Numbered from the stretch's first letter, positions 1-8,393 are shown. The stretch is DNA of 64,000 bases from DATEPR01 sp036273855 (GCA_036273855.1 DASUGU010000089.1:1-64000), one strand, 5' to 3'. Program-made: numbers and translations. The notes: generated by a model not told the origin, from the letters alone.

Positions 1-768
1 CAGTTCGAGCGGACGCTGATCATCGTCGACGAGGACGCCTACGTCCACTACGTCGAGGGCTGCACCGCGCCGATCTACAAGTCCGACTCGCTGCACTCGG
101 CCGTCGTGGAGATCATCGTGCGCAAGGGCGGCCGCTGCCGCTACACGACGATCCAGAACTGGTCGAACAACGTCTACAACCTGGTCACCAAGCGCGCCAA
201 GGCGGAAGAGGGCGCGACCATGGAGTGGATCGACGGCAACCTCGGCTCCAAGGTCACCATGAAGTACCCGTCGGTGTTCCTGATGGGCGAGCACGCCAAG
301 GGCGAGGTCCTGTCGATCGCGTTCGCCGGTGAGGGCCAGCACCAGGACGCGGGCGCCAAGATGGAACACCTCGCGCCGCACACGTCGTCGACGATCGTGT
401 CCAAGTCGGTCGCCCGGGGTGGTGGCCGCACGTCCTACCGCGGCCTGGTCCGGGTGCACAAGCGCGCCCACCACTCCAAGTCGACGGTGAAATGCGACGC
501 GCTGCTGGTGGACACCATCAGCCGGTCCGACACCTACCCGTACGTCGACATCCGCGAGGACGACGTGTCGATGGGCCACGAGGCCACGGTGTCCAAGGTG
601 AGCGACGACCAGTTGTTCTACCTCATGTCCCGGGGTCTCACCGAGGACGAGGCGATGGCCATGGTGGTGCGCGGGTTCGTCGAGCCGATCGCGCGCGAAC
701 TGCCCATGGAGTACGCGCTGGAACTGAATCGCCTGATCGAGCTGCAGATGGAAGGGGCCGTCGGCTGA
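1..768 (+). CDS. sufB: Fe-S cluster assembly protein SufB (C-terminal part, cut by the window start)
   Basis: The reading frame is open from base 1 and ends in TGA at 766-768, giving the last 255 residues. SufB is the scaffold subunit of the SufBCD complex, which builds Fe-S clusters in the cytoplasm. Recognisable SufB blocks are the segment around HYVEGCTAPIY, the run TIQNWSNNVYNLVTKRA, SYRGLVRV, and near the end the YVDIREDD and FYLMSRGLTEDEA stretches followed by VRGFVEPI. The start codon lies outside the window. sufD begins three bases after the stop, and the following suf genes run in the same direction. This is a normal actinobacterial suf order, and the identity is secure. Confidence 0.97.
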   Translation, partial: QFERTLIIVDEDAYVHYVEGCTAPIYKSDSLHSAVVEIIVRKGGRCRYTTIQNWSNNVYNLVTKRAKAEEGATMEWIDGNLGSKVTMKYPSVFLMGEHAKGEVLSIAFAGEGQHQDAGAKMEHLAPHTSSTIVSKSVARGGGRTSYRGLVRVHKRAHHSKSTVKCDALLVDTISRSDTYPYVDIREDDVSMGHEATVSKVSDDQLFYLMSRGLTEDEAMAMVVRGFVEPIARELPMEYALELNRLIELQMEGAVG

Positions 769-770
769 CG

Positions 771-1952
771 ATGTCGACACCAGAACTGACGACCACTGTG
801 TCGAACACCGCACACAGCCACGGCGTCCCCGTGGCCAGGATCCCCAACGCCTCCCGGGCCGAACGGTTCGCGTCCTTCGACGTGGCAGCGTTCGAGGTGC
901 CCGGCGGCCGCGAGGAGGACTGGCGATTCACGCCGATGAAGCGACTCCACGGCCTGCACACGTCGGCCGACGCCACCGGTGTGGCGACGGTCGAGGTGAC
1001 CGGGCAGGCGCGGGTCGAGTCGGTACGGCGCGAGGACGAGCGGCTCGGCGTCGCCGGCACACCGGGCGACCGGGTGGCGGCTCAGGCGTGGTGCTCGTTC
1101 GAGAAGGCCACCCTGATCACCGTCCCCGGCGACACCCGGATCGACGAACCCGTCCTGGTCACGGTCGCGGGACCGGGCTCCGATCGGGTCGCCTACGGCC
1201 ACCTGCAGGTGCGGGCCGAGCAGTTCGCCGAAGCCGTCGTCGTCGTGGACTACACCGGGTCCGGCGCCTACGCGGAGAACGTCGAGTTCGTGCTGGCCGA
1301 CGGCGCGAAGCTGACCGTCGTCGCCGTGCACGACTGGGCCGACGACGCCGTCCACCTCACCGCGCACCACGCCCGCCTGGGCCGCGACGCCACGTTGCGG
1401 CACACGGTCGTGACGCTGGGCGGCGACCTGGTGCGGGTGGCGCCGACGGTGACGTTCACCGACCGGGGTGGCGACGCCGAACTGACCGGGCTGTACTTCG
1501 CCGACGCCGGCCAGCACCTGGAGCACCGGCTGTTCGTCGACCACGCGGTGCCCAACTGCCGCAGCAGGGTCACCTACAAGGGCGCGTTGCAGGGCGAGGG
1601 TGCGCACACGGTGTGGATCGGCGACGTGCTGATCCGTGCCGCGGCCGACGCCACCGACACCTACGAGCTCAACCGCAACCTCGTGCTGACCGACGGGGCC
1701 CGCGCCGACTCGGTGCCGAACCTGGAGATCGAGACCGGCGAGATCGCCGGTGCCGGGCACGCCAGCGCGACCGGCCGGTTCGACGACGAGCAGCTGTTCT
1801 ACCTGCAGGCCAGGGGAATCCCCGAGGACCAGGCGCGCCGGCTGGTGGTGCGCGGGTTCTTCCACGAGATCCTCACCAGGATCGCCGTGCCCGCGGTGCG
1901 GGAACGGCTGGAGGCGGCCATCGAGGCCGAACTCGAGGCGGTCGGGGTATGA
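771..1952 (+). CDS. sufD: Fe-S cluster assembly protein SufD
   Basis: A 393-residue protein starting at ATG 771, directly after the sufB stop. SufD pairs with SufB and SufC in the Fe-S assembly scaffold. The C-terminal half carries typical SufB/SufD family features: SRVTYKGALQGEGAHTVWIG, YELNRNLVLTDGARADSVPN, LEIETGEIAGAGHASATGRF, then FYLQARGIPEDQARRLVVRG, which resembles the end of SufB. The N-terminal part contains the weaker family block GREEDWRFTPM. The frame is open further upstream inside sufB, but ATG 771 gives the family length. The stop overlaps the next gene's ATG (ATGA at 1949-1952), so translation is probably coupled. Confidence 0.95.
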   Translation: MSTPELTTTVSNTAHSHGVPVARIPNASRAERFASFDVAAFEVPGGREEDWRFTPMKRLHGLHTSADATGVATVEVTGQARVESVRREDERLGVAGTPGDRVAAQAWCSFEKATLITVPGDTRIDEPVLVTVAGPGSDRVAYGHLQVRAEQFAEAVVVVDYTGSGAYAENVEFVLADGAKLTVVAVHDWADDAVHLTAHHARLGRDATLRHTVVTLGGDLVRVAPTVTFTDRGGDAELTGLYFADAGQHLEHRLFVDHAVPNCRSRVTYKGALQGEGAHTVWIGDVLIRAAADATDTYELNRNLVLTDGARADSVPNLEIETGEIAGAGHASATGRFDDEQLFYLQARGIPEDQARRLVVRGFFHEILTRIAVPAVRERLEAAIEAELEAVGV

Positions 1953-2275
1953 CGACCCCTGGCTTTCGCGTGTGCGCACTGTCCGATCTGGACGATGACA
2001 AGCCGTTCGCCGTGGACGTGGACGGTGAGCCGATCGTCCTCGTCCGGCAGGGCGACGAGGTGCACGCGCTGCGCGACGAGTGCACGCACGCCGAACTGGC
2101 GCTGTCCGACGGCGAGGTCACCGGGAAGGGCATCGAGTGCTTCCTGCACGGGTCGTGTTTCGACCTGCGCACCGGCCAACCGTCGTCGCTGCCGGCCACC
2201 GAGCCGGTCGACGTGTTCGCCGTCCACGTGACCGACGGCGACGTGTACGTCGACGCGGGCCGACCGATCAACTGA
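1949..2275 (+). CDS. Rieske-type ferredoxin in the suf operon
   Basis: A 108-residue Rieske [2Fe-2S] protein. The two ligand pairs are visible: C-T-H in DECTHAELAL and C-x2-H in ECFLHGSCFD, about 20 residues apart, followed by a GQPSSLPATEPV stretch typical of ferredoxin subunits of non-haem iron oxygenases. Here it sits between sufD and sufC, an arrangement common in actinobacteria, so it more likely serves as an electron carrier or quality-control partner for SUF than as an oxygenase subunit. That role is inferred from context. It overlaps the sufD stop by four bases. Confidence 0.93.
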   Translation: MTTPGFRVCALSDLDDDKPFAVDVDGEPIVLVRQGDEVHALRDECTHAELALSDGEVTGKGIECFLHGSCFDLRTGQPSSLPATEPVDVFAVHVTDGDVYVDAGRPIN

Positions 2276-2310
2276 CTTTCGCACTGTCACATCAGGAGAG
2301 ACGAAGCACG

Positions 2311-3087
2311 ATGGCCACTCTGGAGATCAGGGACCTGCACGTGTCGGTCATGGCCGACGACACCGAGAAGCAGATCCTGGACGGCGTCGACCTCACCGTG
2401 AGGGCGGGCGAGACACACGCCATCATGGGCCCCAACGGGTCGGGCAAGTCCACTCTGTCCTACGCGATCGCCGGCCACCCCAAGTACAAGGTGACGTCCG
2501 GCGAGGTGCTGCTGGACGGCGAGAGCGTACTGGCCATGACGGTCGACGAGCGCGCCCGGGCCGGCCTGTTCCTCGCCATGCAGTACCCGGTCGAGGTGCC
2601 CGGCGTGTCCATGTCGAACTTCCTGCGCTCGGCCGCCACCGCGGTGCGCGGCGAGGCACCCGCGCTGCGGCACTGGGTGAAGGAGGTCCGGGCGGCGATG
2701 ACCGACCTGGACATCGACTCCGCGTTCGCCGAACGGTCGGTCAACGAGGGCTTCTCCGGCGGCGAGAAGAAACGCCACGAGATCCTGCAGCTCTCGCTGC
2801 TCCAACCGAAGATCGCGATCCTCGACGAGACCGACTCCGGCCTGGACGTCGACGCGCTGCGCGTGGTGTCCGAGGGTGTGAACCGGTACAAGGCGTCCGG
2901 TGAGGTCGGCGTGCTGCTGATCACCCACTACACCCGGATCCTCAAGCACATCACCCCCGACTACGTGCACGTGTTCGCCGGCGGCCGGATCGTCGAGTCC
3001 GGCGGCCCGGAACTGGCCGACGTGCTGGAGTCCGAGGGCTACGTCCGCTACCTGGACAGCACGCGTGAGGGGGCGACGACACCGTGA
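2311..3087 (+). CDS. sufC: Fe-S cluster assembly ATPase SufC
   Basis: A 258-residue ABC-type ATPase that powers the SufBD scaffold. Walker A is GPNGSGKST near residues 38-46. The signature is FSGGEKKRHEILQ, and Walker B with its catalytic residue reads AILDETDSGLDVDALR. The aspartate-rich DETDSGLD form is the SufC version. The final part has the family's LLITHYTRIL and PDYVHVFAGGRIVESGG. A good ribosome binding site, AGGAGAG, lies at 2294-2300, ten bases before ATG 2311. The sufS GTG start overlaps the stop. Confidence 0.97.
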   Translation: MATLEIRDLHVSVMADDTEKQILDGVDLTVRAGETHAIMGPNGSGKSTLSYAIAGHPKYKVTSGEVLLDGESVLAMTVDERARAGLFLAMQYPVEVPGVSMSNFLRSAATAVRGEAPALRHWVKEVRAAMTDLDIDSAFAERSVNEGFSGGEKKRHEILQLSLLQPKIAILDETDSGLDVDALRVVSEGVNRYKASGEVGVLLITHYTRILKHITPDYVHVFAGGRIVESGGPELADVLESEGYVRYLDSTREGATTP

Positions 3088-4385
3088 CGAGCACTCCTGG
3101 CGCGGCGGGCGCGCTGGACGTGGACGCGATCCGCAAGGACTTCCCGATCCTGTCCCGCACCATCCGGGACGGGAAGAAGCTGGTGTACCTGGACTCCGGC
3201 GCGACATCGCAGCGCCCCCGGCCGGTGCTGGACGCGGAACGGGTGTTCCTGGAGACCTCCAACGCGGCCGTGCACCGCGGTGCGCACCAGCTGGCCGAGG
3301 AGGCCGACGAAGCGTACGAAGGTGCCCGCGCGCGGATCGCTGAGTTCATCGGTGTCGGCGCCGACGAGGTCGTGTTCGTGAAGAACGCCACCGAGGGCAT
3401 CAACCTGGTCGCCTACGCGATGAGCAACGCCACCACGGCCGGCCCGTCGGCGGAGCGGTTCCGCCTGGGCCCCGGTGACGAGATCGTCGTGACCGAGATG
3501 GAGCACCACGCGAACCTGGTGCCCTGGCAGCAGGTGGTCGAGCGGACCGGCGCCACGCTGCGCTGGTTCGGCGTGACCGACGAAGGCCGGCTGGACCTGT
3601 CCAACATCGACGAGCTGATCAACGACCACACCAAGATCGTCGCGTTCACCCACCAGTCGAACGTGCTCGGCACGGTCAACCCGCCCGCCCGGCTGGTCGC
3701 ACGGGCCAGGGAGGTCGGCGCGCTCACCGTGCTGGACGCCTGCCAGTCGGTGCCGCACTCGTCTGTCGATTTCGGTGCGCTGGGCGTGGACTTCGCGGTC
3801 TTCTCCGGCCACAAGATGCTCGGCCCCACCGGTGTCGGCGTGCTGTACGGCCGGAACGAGTTGCTGGCGGCCATGCCCCCGTTCCTCACCGGCGGGTCCA
3901 TGATCGAGATGGTGCACATGGCGCGGTCCACGTTCGCGGCCCCGCCGCAGCGCTTCGAAGCCGGCGTGCCCAACTTCTCGCAGGCCGTCGGTCTGGGTGC
4001 CGCGGTGGATTACTTGACGGCGGTCGGCATGGACCGCATCGCCGAACACGAGCACCAGCTGACGGATGCGGCCCTGCACGGACTGGCCGAGATCCCCGGC
4101 GTGCGGGTCATCGGCCCGACGCATTCCGGCGCGACGGGAACAGCCGACCGGGGCGGCGCTGTTGCCTTTGTCGTGGACGGCATTCACGCACACGACGTCG
4201 GCCAGGTCCTGGACGACAACGGCGTCGAGGTGCGGGTGGGCCACCACTGTGCGTGGCCGCTGCACCAGCGGTTCGGCATCCCGGCGACGGTGCGGGCCAC
4301 GTTCTACCTGTACAACGACCTGGACGACGTGACCGCGTTGCTGGACGGGGTCCGCACGGCGCAGCGGTTCTTCGGGACGGTGTGA
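3084..4385 (+). CDS. sufS: Cysteine desulfurase SufS
   Basis: A 433-residue PLP enzyme that removes sulfur from cysteine for Fe-S assembly. It begins at GTG 3084, overlapping the sufC stop. Family marks include LVYLDSGATSQRP near the N-terminus, NATEGINLVAYA, EMEHHANLVPWQ, the PLP-binding block LDACQSVPH with the lysine in FSGHKMLGPTGVGVLYG, and the active cysteine loop VRVGHHCAWPLHQRFG near residue 390. The RVGHHCA loop is that of group II desulfurases, which use a separate sulfur acceptor, here presumably SufU encoded just downstream. The sequence looks intact. Confidence 0.97.
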   Translation: MTSTPGAAGALDVDAIRKDFPILSRTIRDGKKLVYLDSGATSQRPRPVLDAERVFLETSNAAVHRGAHQLAEEADEAYEGARARIAEFIGVGADEVVFVKNATEGINLVAYAMSNATTAGPSAERFRLGPGDEIVVTEMEHHANLVPWQQVVERTGATLRWFGVTDEGRLDLSNIDELINDHTKIVAFTHQSNVLGTVNPPARLVARAREVGALTVLDACQSVPHSSVDFGALGVDFAVFSGHKMLGPTGVGVLYGRNELLAAMPPFLTGGSMIEMVHMARSTFAAPPQRFEAGVPNFSQAVGLGAAVDYLTAVGMDRIAEHEHQLTDAALHGLAEIPGVRVIGPTHSGATGTADRGGAVAFVVDGIHAHDVGQVLDDNGVEVRVGHHCAWPLHQRFGIPATVRATFYLYNDLDDVTALLDGVRTAQRFFGTV

Positions 4386-4861
4386 TGCGACTGGATCAGA
4401 TGTACCAGGAGATCATCCTGGACCACTACAAGCACCCGCACGGGCGTGGCCTGCGCGAGCCGTACGGCGCGGAGGTGCACCACGTCAACCCCACCTGCGG
4501 TGACGAGGTGACCCTGCGGGTGCAGTTGAAGGGCAGTGGTCCGGCGGCCGAGGTCGCGGATGTCTCGTACGACGGCCAGGGTTGTTCCATCAGTCAGGCT
4601 GCCACATCCGTGTTGACCGATCTGGTCGTCGGGCACACTGTGGAAGAGGCGTTCGGCACGATGGACGCGTTCGTCGAGCTGATGCAAGGCCGAGGCCAGA
4701 TCGAGCCGGACGAGGACGTGCTGGAGGACGCGATCGCGTTCGCCGGCGTGGCGAAGTACCCGGCCAGGGTGAAGTGCGCGCTGCTCGGCTGGATGGCGTT
4801 CAAGGACGCCGTGGCCAGGGCCGACGCGGACACCGACACGACCGAGGTGAATCACCGATGA
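4385..4861 (+). CDS. sufU: SufU sulfur-transfer / scaffold-type protein
   Basis: A 158-residue IscU-like protein starting at ATG 4385, whose first base is the last base of the sufS stop. The opening MRLDQMYQEIILDHYKHPH is characteristic of SufU. The three zinc or sulfur-handling cysteines are visible in NPTCGDE, GQGCSISQA and VKCALLGW, and the spacing between the second and third carries the usual SufU insertion. In Gram-positives SufU is a zinc-dependent acceptor of persulfide from SufS. The four-base overlap with the following ATG at 4858 implies translational coupling. Confidence 0.96.
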   Translation: MRLDQMYQEIILDHYKHPHGRGLREPYGAEVHHVNPTCGDEVTLRVQLKGSGPAAEVADVSYDGQGCSISQAATSVLTDLVVGHTVEEAFGTMDAFVELMQGRGQIEPDEDVLEDAIAFAGVAKYPARVKCALLGWMAFKDAVARADADTDTTEVNHR

Positions 4862-5550
4862 CGAGCCACACCGACCACGACCCCCGCACGGCCGCCGCGC
4901 CGGGCACCTCGGCGACCGCCAACAGCGGCGCTGCAGGCGACCCGGGTGCCGGGCATGGCGCCACGGACGCCGGCGATGTCGCCGCGACCGGCACCGGCGT
5001 TGCGGGCGATGTCGCCGCGACCGGCGCCGGCGCTGCCGGCTCTGCCGCGACCGGCACGAGCGCTGGCGGCGATGTCGTCGCGACGAGCACGAGCGTTGCG
5101 GGCGACGTTGCCGCGAACGGAGCCGGCGTCGTTGGCGGCGCGCCCGCGAGCGGAGCCGGCACCGAGGGCGGTGTTCCGGACCGCAGCGCCGCGAGCCTGC
5201 CCGAACCGCCCGCACCCAAGGCCGACGTGGCGTCCATCGACGACGTCGAGGAAGCCATGCGCGACGTCGTCGACCCCGAGCTCGGCATCAACGTCGTCGA
5301 CCTAGGCCTCGTCTACGACATCCGCGTCGACGAGCAGAACACCGCCGTACTCGACATGACCCTGACCTCGGCGGCCTGCCCGCTGACCGACGTCATCGAG
5401 GACCAGGCCCGCAGCGCGCTGGTCGGCGGCCCGGCCGGCGGCATCGTGGGCGACATCAAGATCAACTGGGTCTGGATGCCGCCGTGGGGCCCCGAGAAGA
5501 TCACCGAGGACGGCCGCGAACAACTCCGCGCGCTCGGCTTCACGGTCTGA
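4858..5550 (+). CDS. SufT/MIP18-type Fe-S assembly protein with a repetitive N-terminal extension
   Basis: A 230-residue protein. Residues about 120-230 are a MIP18 (DUF59) domain: VEEAMRDVVDPELGINVVDL carries the DPE signature, SAACPLTD carries the conserved cysteine, and a tryptophan- and proline-rich segment NWVWMPPWGPEKI precedes the end. Such proteins help mature Fe-S proteins, and the position as last suf gene fits. The first 110 residues are unusual: an Ala/Gly/Thr/Val-rich, probably disordered tail whose residues 38-102 are about six copies of an 11-residue unit (AGDVAATGTGV and variants). Typical family members are close to 100-150 residues and lack this. Start ATG 4858 overlaps the sufU stop. 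Confidence 0.9.
   Translation: MTSHTDHDPRTAAAPGTSATANSGAAGDPGAGHGATDAGDVAATGTGVAGDVAATGAGAAGSAATGTSAGGDVVATSTSVAGDVAANGAGVVGGAPASGAGTEGGVPDRSAASLPEPPAPKADVASIDDVEEAMRDVVDPELGINVVDLGLVYDIRVDEQNTAVLDMTLTSAACPLTDVIEDQARSALVGGPAGGIVGDIKINWVWMPPWGPEKITEDGREQLRALGFTV
4969..5163 (+). repeat. 33-bp tandem repeats inside the SufT-like gene
   Basis: About six diverged copies of a 33-bp unit encode AGDVAATGTGV, AGDVAATGAGA, AGSAATGTSA, GGDVVATSTSV, AGDVAANGAGV and VGGAPASGAGT. Units are in frame (one is a codon shorter) and sit wholly in the N-terminal extension, upstream of the MIP18 domain. In-frame slippage would change the length of the tail without breaking the enzyme domain. Confidence 0.85.
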
Positions 5551-6482
5551 CCTCAGGCCGCGCTCGGCCGCCGACTGAGCCAGGCCGGCCAGCCGCAGGG
5601 CACTGCTGCCCGCAGGGCCGACCAGCCCGACGACAACCGGTGGCCGGACGCCAGCCAGCATGCGACGCCGCTGGCTGGAGGCGCCAACCGGCAGGTCACG
5701 CCAGCCGGCGCTTTTCGACACGCACGCCAGACGACGCGGACCGGCAGCCGCGCCGCCCGGCAAGCGACGAACGTGCCGCGCATCCACCAGCCCGCGACGC
5801 GAGGACACCAGCCGCGCATCCACCAGCCTGCGACGCGAGGACACCAGCCGCGCATCCACCAGCCTGCGACGCGAGCCGGTGGGCCAGCCTGTCGCAAACG
5901 ACGATGTCGGCGGCCGTGCTTCGGTCGGCAGATGGCGCGAGCTGGCCGCGCCGACCGATGGGCGACGCAACAAGCGATCCTGGCCACCGGCACCACGCCA
6001 TCGATACCAAGCGGCAACCGGCAGATGACGCGGACCAGCAGGCGTGGGCCGATCGGTCGGCGCACGTCCGCTGACGGCGGCGCGGCAACCGGCACACGAC
6101 GCCATCGGCACCGCACGTCGATCGGCAGACGAGGCGAGCTGGTGCACCCTCGGCAGACGACGCCCATTCGCGGCTCGGCTCCAGCACACGGTGACGGCTG
6201 GCCGTACGGAGCCAACTGCAGGCTGACGCCGACTACGGCTCTGTACCGACTACTGGCAGGTGGCGCCAACCCGCTGCGTGGCGCCAACTGGCGCACGAGA
6301 CTGAGTGGGCGCCCGCTGTGCCGGTCCTGGCCGGGGCCTCGTATCAGCCTGGCGGCAGATCTGGCTGGGCGGCAGAGATGTTCCGGCGCGGCCGGGGTTG
6401 TTGTGGCTGCGATATATTCTCCTTGCTGTTGGTGGGTTGGGTTGGCGTTGCCGCGCGGCTGAATGCGGCTGATACTTGGATC
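5551..6482. other. Repeat-rich stretch of 932 bp without a supported gene
   Basis: Several long open frames exist on both strands, but none resembles a known family, their translations are rich in Arg, Trp, Cys and Pro, and third codon positions lack the strong G/C preference of neighbouring genes. The DNA contains a 36-bp tandem repeat (5776-5875) and dispersed related words: CGGCAGAYG near 5929, 6020, 6123 and 6152, and GGCGCCAACC or GGCGCCAACTGG near 5680, 6263 and 6280. I interpret it as non-coding, repeat-expanded or decayed DNA. The end (about 6380-6482) presumably carries the promoter of the PPOX gene. Confidence 0.6.
5776..5875. repeat. 36-bp tandem repeat, 2.8 copies
   Basis: Contiguous copies begin at 5776, 5812 and 5848. 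Each unit contains CGCATCCACCAGCC followed by GCGACGCGAG and GACACCAG, and the copies differ at only one visible base (CCC against CCT). There are no spacers between copies, so it is not a CRISPR array. The near identity suggests recent duplication. Confidence 0.9.
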
Positions 6483-6875
6483 ATGAGTGCATTCAGCGAG
6501 GTCGAGCTGGCTTACCTGGCCAGCCAGCGGCTTGGTCGGCTCGCGACGGTTGACCGGGACGGGAATCCACAGAACAGTCCGGTCTCCTTCCGGTACAACG
6601 CCGAGTTCGACTCGATCGACATCGGCGGGTTCGGTATGGGTACCAGCCGGAAGTTCCGCAATGTGGCTGGGAACGGGCGGGTGGCGTTCGTTGTCGACGA
6701 CATCGCTTCTCTTGATCCGTGGCGGGTTCGGTGTGTGGAGATCCGTGGCACCGCTGAGGCGTTGACCGGGCAGGAGCCGCAGCGGCCTGGGATGTCGGAG
6801 GAGCTGATTCGGATTCGGGCTCGGCGGGTGATCAGTTTCGGGCTCGCGGAGCCGGCTCCTGCGCGCCCTCATTGA
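6483..6875 (+). CDS. PPOX-class F420-dependent oxidoreductase-like protein (TIGR04023 type)
   Basis: A 130-residue split-barrel flavin/deazaflavin protein starting at ATG 6483. The start region MSAFSEVELAYLASQRLGR, the block GNPQNSPVSFRYN, the stretch IDIGGFGMGTSRKFRNV and AFVVDDIASLDPWRVR match the actinobacterial subfamily I know from proteins like MSMEG_5819. These are assigned to the F420-binding part of the pyridoxamine-phosphate-oxidase-like fold, and the substrate is unknown. The final segment RIRARRVISFGLAEP is also typical. It stands alone between a repeat-rich region and a low-GC stretch. Confidence 0.85.
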   Translation: MSAFSEVELAYLASQRLGRLATVDRDGNPQNSPVSFRYNAEFDSIDIGGFGMGTSRKFRNVAGNGRVAFVVDDIASLDPWRVRCVEIRGTAEALTGQEPQRPGMSEELIRIRARRVISFGLAEPAPARPH

Positions 6876-7042
6876 CCTGTCGCATCGCCCGGGCTATCGG
6901 GCCTCCTTTCTTTGGGCAGTAACGGGCTTTGGGGCCTCAGTACGGTGGAGCCGCTCCTGTGGGGTGGGATCAGTTGTTGGTGCGGGAGTGGCTCCGCTTT
7001 CGTCTCGTGGGCTCCCCGTGCGGGCATTGTGGCGCTGGTGGT

Positions 7043-7662
7043 CTACTTGTGGTGGTAGGTGATGGTCAGGGCGTGGCGGGTTCCTGTGTGGACTTTGCTA
7101 ATGCCTTGGCGGACACGGACTTTGTAGTGGCCTCGTTTGCCGGTGGCCGGTCTGTGGCTGGTGGGGTGGATGATCGCTTCGCCTTGTTTCAACGTTATTG
7201 CTCTGCCTCGGGATTGGGCTCTGGGGTGGTTCTCGACCAGGAGTAGCTCGCCGCCGGTGTACTGCTTGCGGTGTTGGCTCAGCATGATCGTGAGTTGCAG
7301 GGGAACGTGGCTTCGTCTTGCTGGTGGAGGCTTTGGTACTCCTGGGCCCGGTGTTTGGTGATCAGCGTGGCTGGTTTGGACTTGTTGGGTCGGGTGTCCT
7401 GCCACTGTTCGGTTATGGCTGCCAGATGGGGGTAGCAGTTCGCCTGCAGTGTTGCCACTGTGGATGGGGGACTGGTGAAGCGCTGGTGTTCGCCCGGGCC
7501 CAGGGGGTAGATGTCCTGCTGGATGCGGTCTTGCCAGGGATCTGGTTGGTCGTACAGGGCTATCAGCTCGGCGCAGTCGGCAGCCGAGAGAGCCGGTGGC
7601 GTCACTGCGAAGCCCTGTTCGTTCACGGACTTCGTGATCGCCTGCCAGTTCCACGTGGCTAC
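7043..7662 (-). pseudogene. Broken 2OG-Fe(II) oxygenase gene (frameshift plus internal loss)
   Basis: Two minus-strand reading frames together resemble one known family of about 230-residue 2OG-Fe(II) oxygenases often found beside ada/alkB genes. The first, from about 7662 to 7303, reads TWNWQAITKSVNEQGFAV, SAADCAELIALYD, YPHLAAI and EYQSLHQ. The second, from about 7302 to 7043, reads LQLTIMLSQ, YTGGELLLVENHPRAQSRG, LKQGEAIIHPTSHRP and HALTITYHHK. The switch lies at the G-run 7300-7303, where one extra base would restore TFPLQL. By recall of the family, about 20 residues before the iron-binding HxD are missing, and that motif itself is altered (LHQQD). The stretch has visibly lower GC than its neighbours. 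It lies downstream of alkB in the same direction and is probably non-functional. Confidence 0.8.
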
Positions 7663-7730
7663 CGTGCCGGGGGCCTGGGGTTGGTGTCCTCATATAGATA
7701 AGAACCCCGACGAGGGTGGAACGGTTGCAG

Positions 7731-8393
7731 TTAGTCTTCGGAAAGTCCGGATTCTCTGATGGTGATGTTCAGACGGCCGCTCGGCAGGCCCAGGTCCGGG
7801 TCTCCTTCGGACCGTCGGATGCGCGGCACACCGTGGTACGCCAGGCGTGACGGGCCGCCGAAGACGAACAGGTCGCCGGATGCCAGCTCGATGTCGGTCC
7901 ATGGCTGGTTGCGGGTTTCCGTGTTGCCGAATCGGAAGACGCAGCGGTCGCCCAGGCTCAGCGACACCACGGGTGCCAGGCTGCGCTCGTCCTTGTCCTG
8001 GTGCATTCCCATCTTCGCGTCGCTGTCGTAGTAGTTGACCAACGCGACGTCCGGCCGGTACGCGCGGCCGGCCTCCTCGTCCTCGTACGCCTCTGCCACG
8101 GCGCGTTGGCCGAGTTCGGCCAACCAGGCCGGGAACGGCTTCACCGGCGTGCGGGCCTCGTCGTTCACCGTGCGCGAGTAACCGTACGGATACCAGTGCC
8201 ACCCCAGGCATACCGTCCGCACCGACATGACGCCACCGGTGGGTAACCGTGTGGTGCGCAGGCCGGCCGGTGGCTCCGACCATTCGCGACACGCGGCCAC
8301 CAGGGACCGTTGCTCGCGCAGGTCAAGCCAGTCGGGCACGTGTACGGCGCCGGGCGCGATCTCGGCGTGGGGGCGGGGAAACAGGCCGGCCAT
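7731..8393 (-). CDS. alkB: AlkB-type DNA demethylase (2OG-Fe(II) dioxygenase)
   Basis: A 220-residue AlkB homologue, which removes alkyl groups from N1-methyladenine and N3-methylcytosine in DNA using iron and 2-oxoglutarate. The iron ligands are visible as H-Q-D in KMGMHQDKDE and the distal histidine in RLAYHGVPRI. The 2OG-binding arginines are near the end in GRLNITIRESG. Other family blocks are LGWHWYPYGYSR and FRFGNTETRNQPW. I chose ATG 8393 (MAGLFPRPHAE), although the frame is open further upstream. The start lies two bases after the stop of the MGMT/Ada gene, so both are surely co-transcribed. Confidence 0.95.
   Translation of the reverse strand: MAGLFPRPHAEIAPGAVHVPDWLDLREQRSLVAACREWSEPPAGLRTTRLPTGGVMSVRTVCLGWHWYPYGYSRTVNDEARTPVKPFPAWLAELGQRAVAEAYEDEEAGRAYRPDVALVNYYDSDAKMGMHQDKDERSLAPVVSLSLGDRCVFRFGNTETRNQPWTDIELASGDLFVFGGPSRLAYHGVPRIRRSEGDPDLGLPSGRLNITIRESGLSED

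Noticed and set aside
618..1979. Long minus-strand open frame opposite sufD
   Set aside because: Its translation is a low-complexity shadow (His/Arg/Gly/Val-rich) of the clear sufD gene on the other strand. The same holds for the long frames opposite sufC, sufS, the S53 protease, the LAL regulator and many others.
5776..5875. CRISPR-like repeat
   Set aside because: The copies are contiguous at 36 bp with no spacers, and no cas genes are present.
5773..6462. Plus-strand frame of 229 codons through the repeat region
   Set aside because: No start context, no family resemblance, and third positions lack G/C bias.
5553..6872. 439-codon minus-strand frame after the suf operon
   Set aside because: It crosses the PPOX gene, contains the 36-bp repeat translated as Trp/Arg-rich units and resembles no family. 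Codon usage does not fit a high-GC gene.
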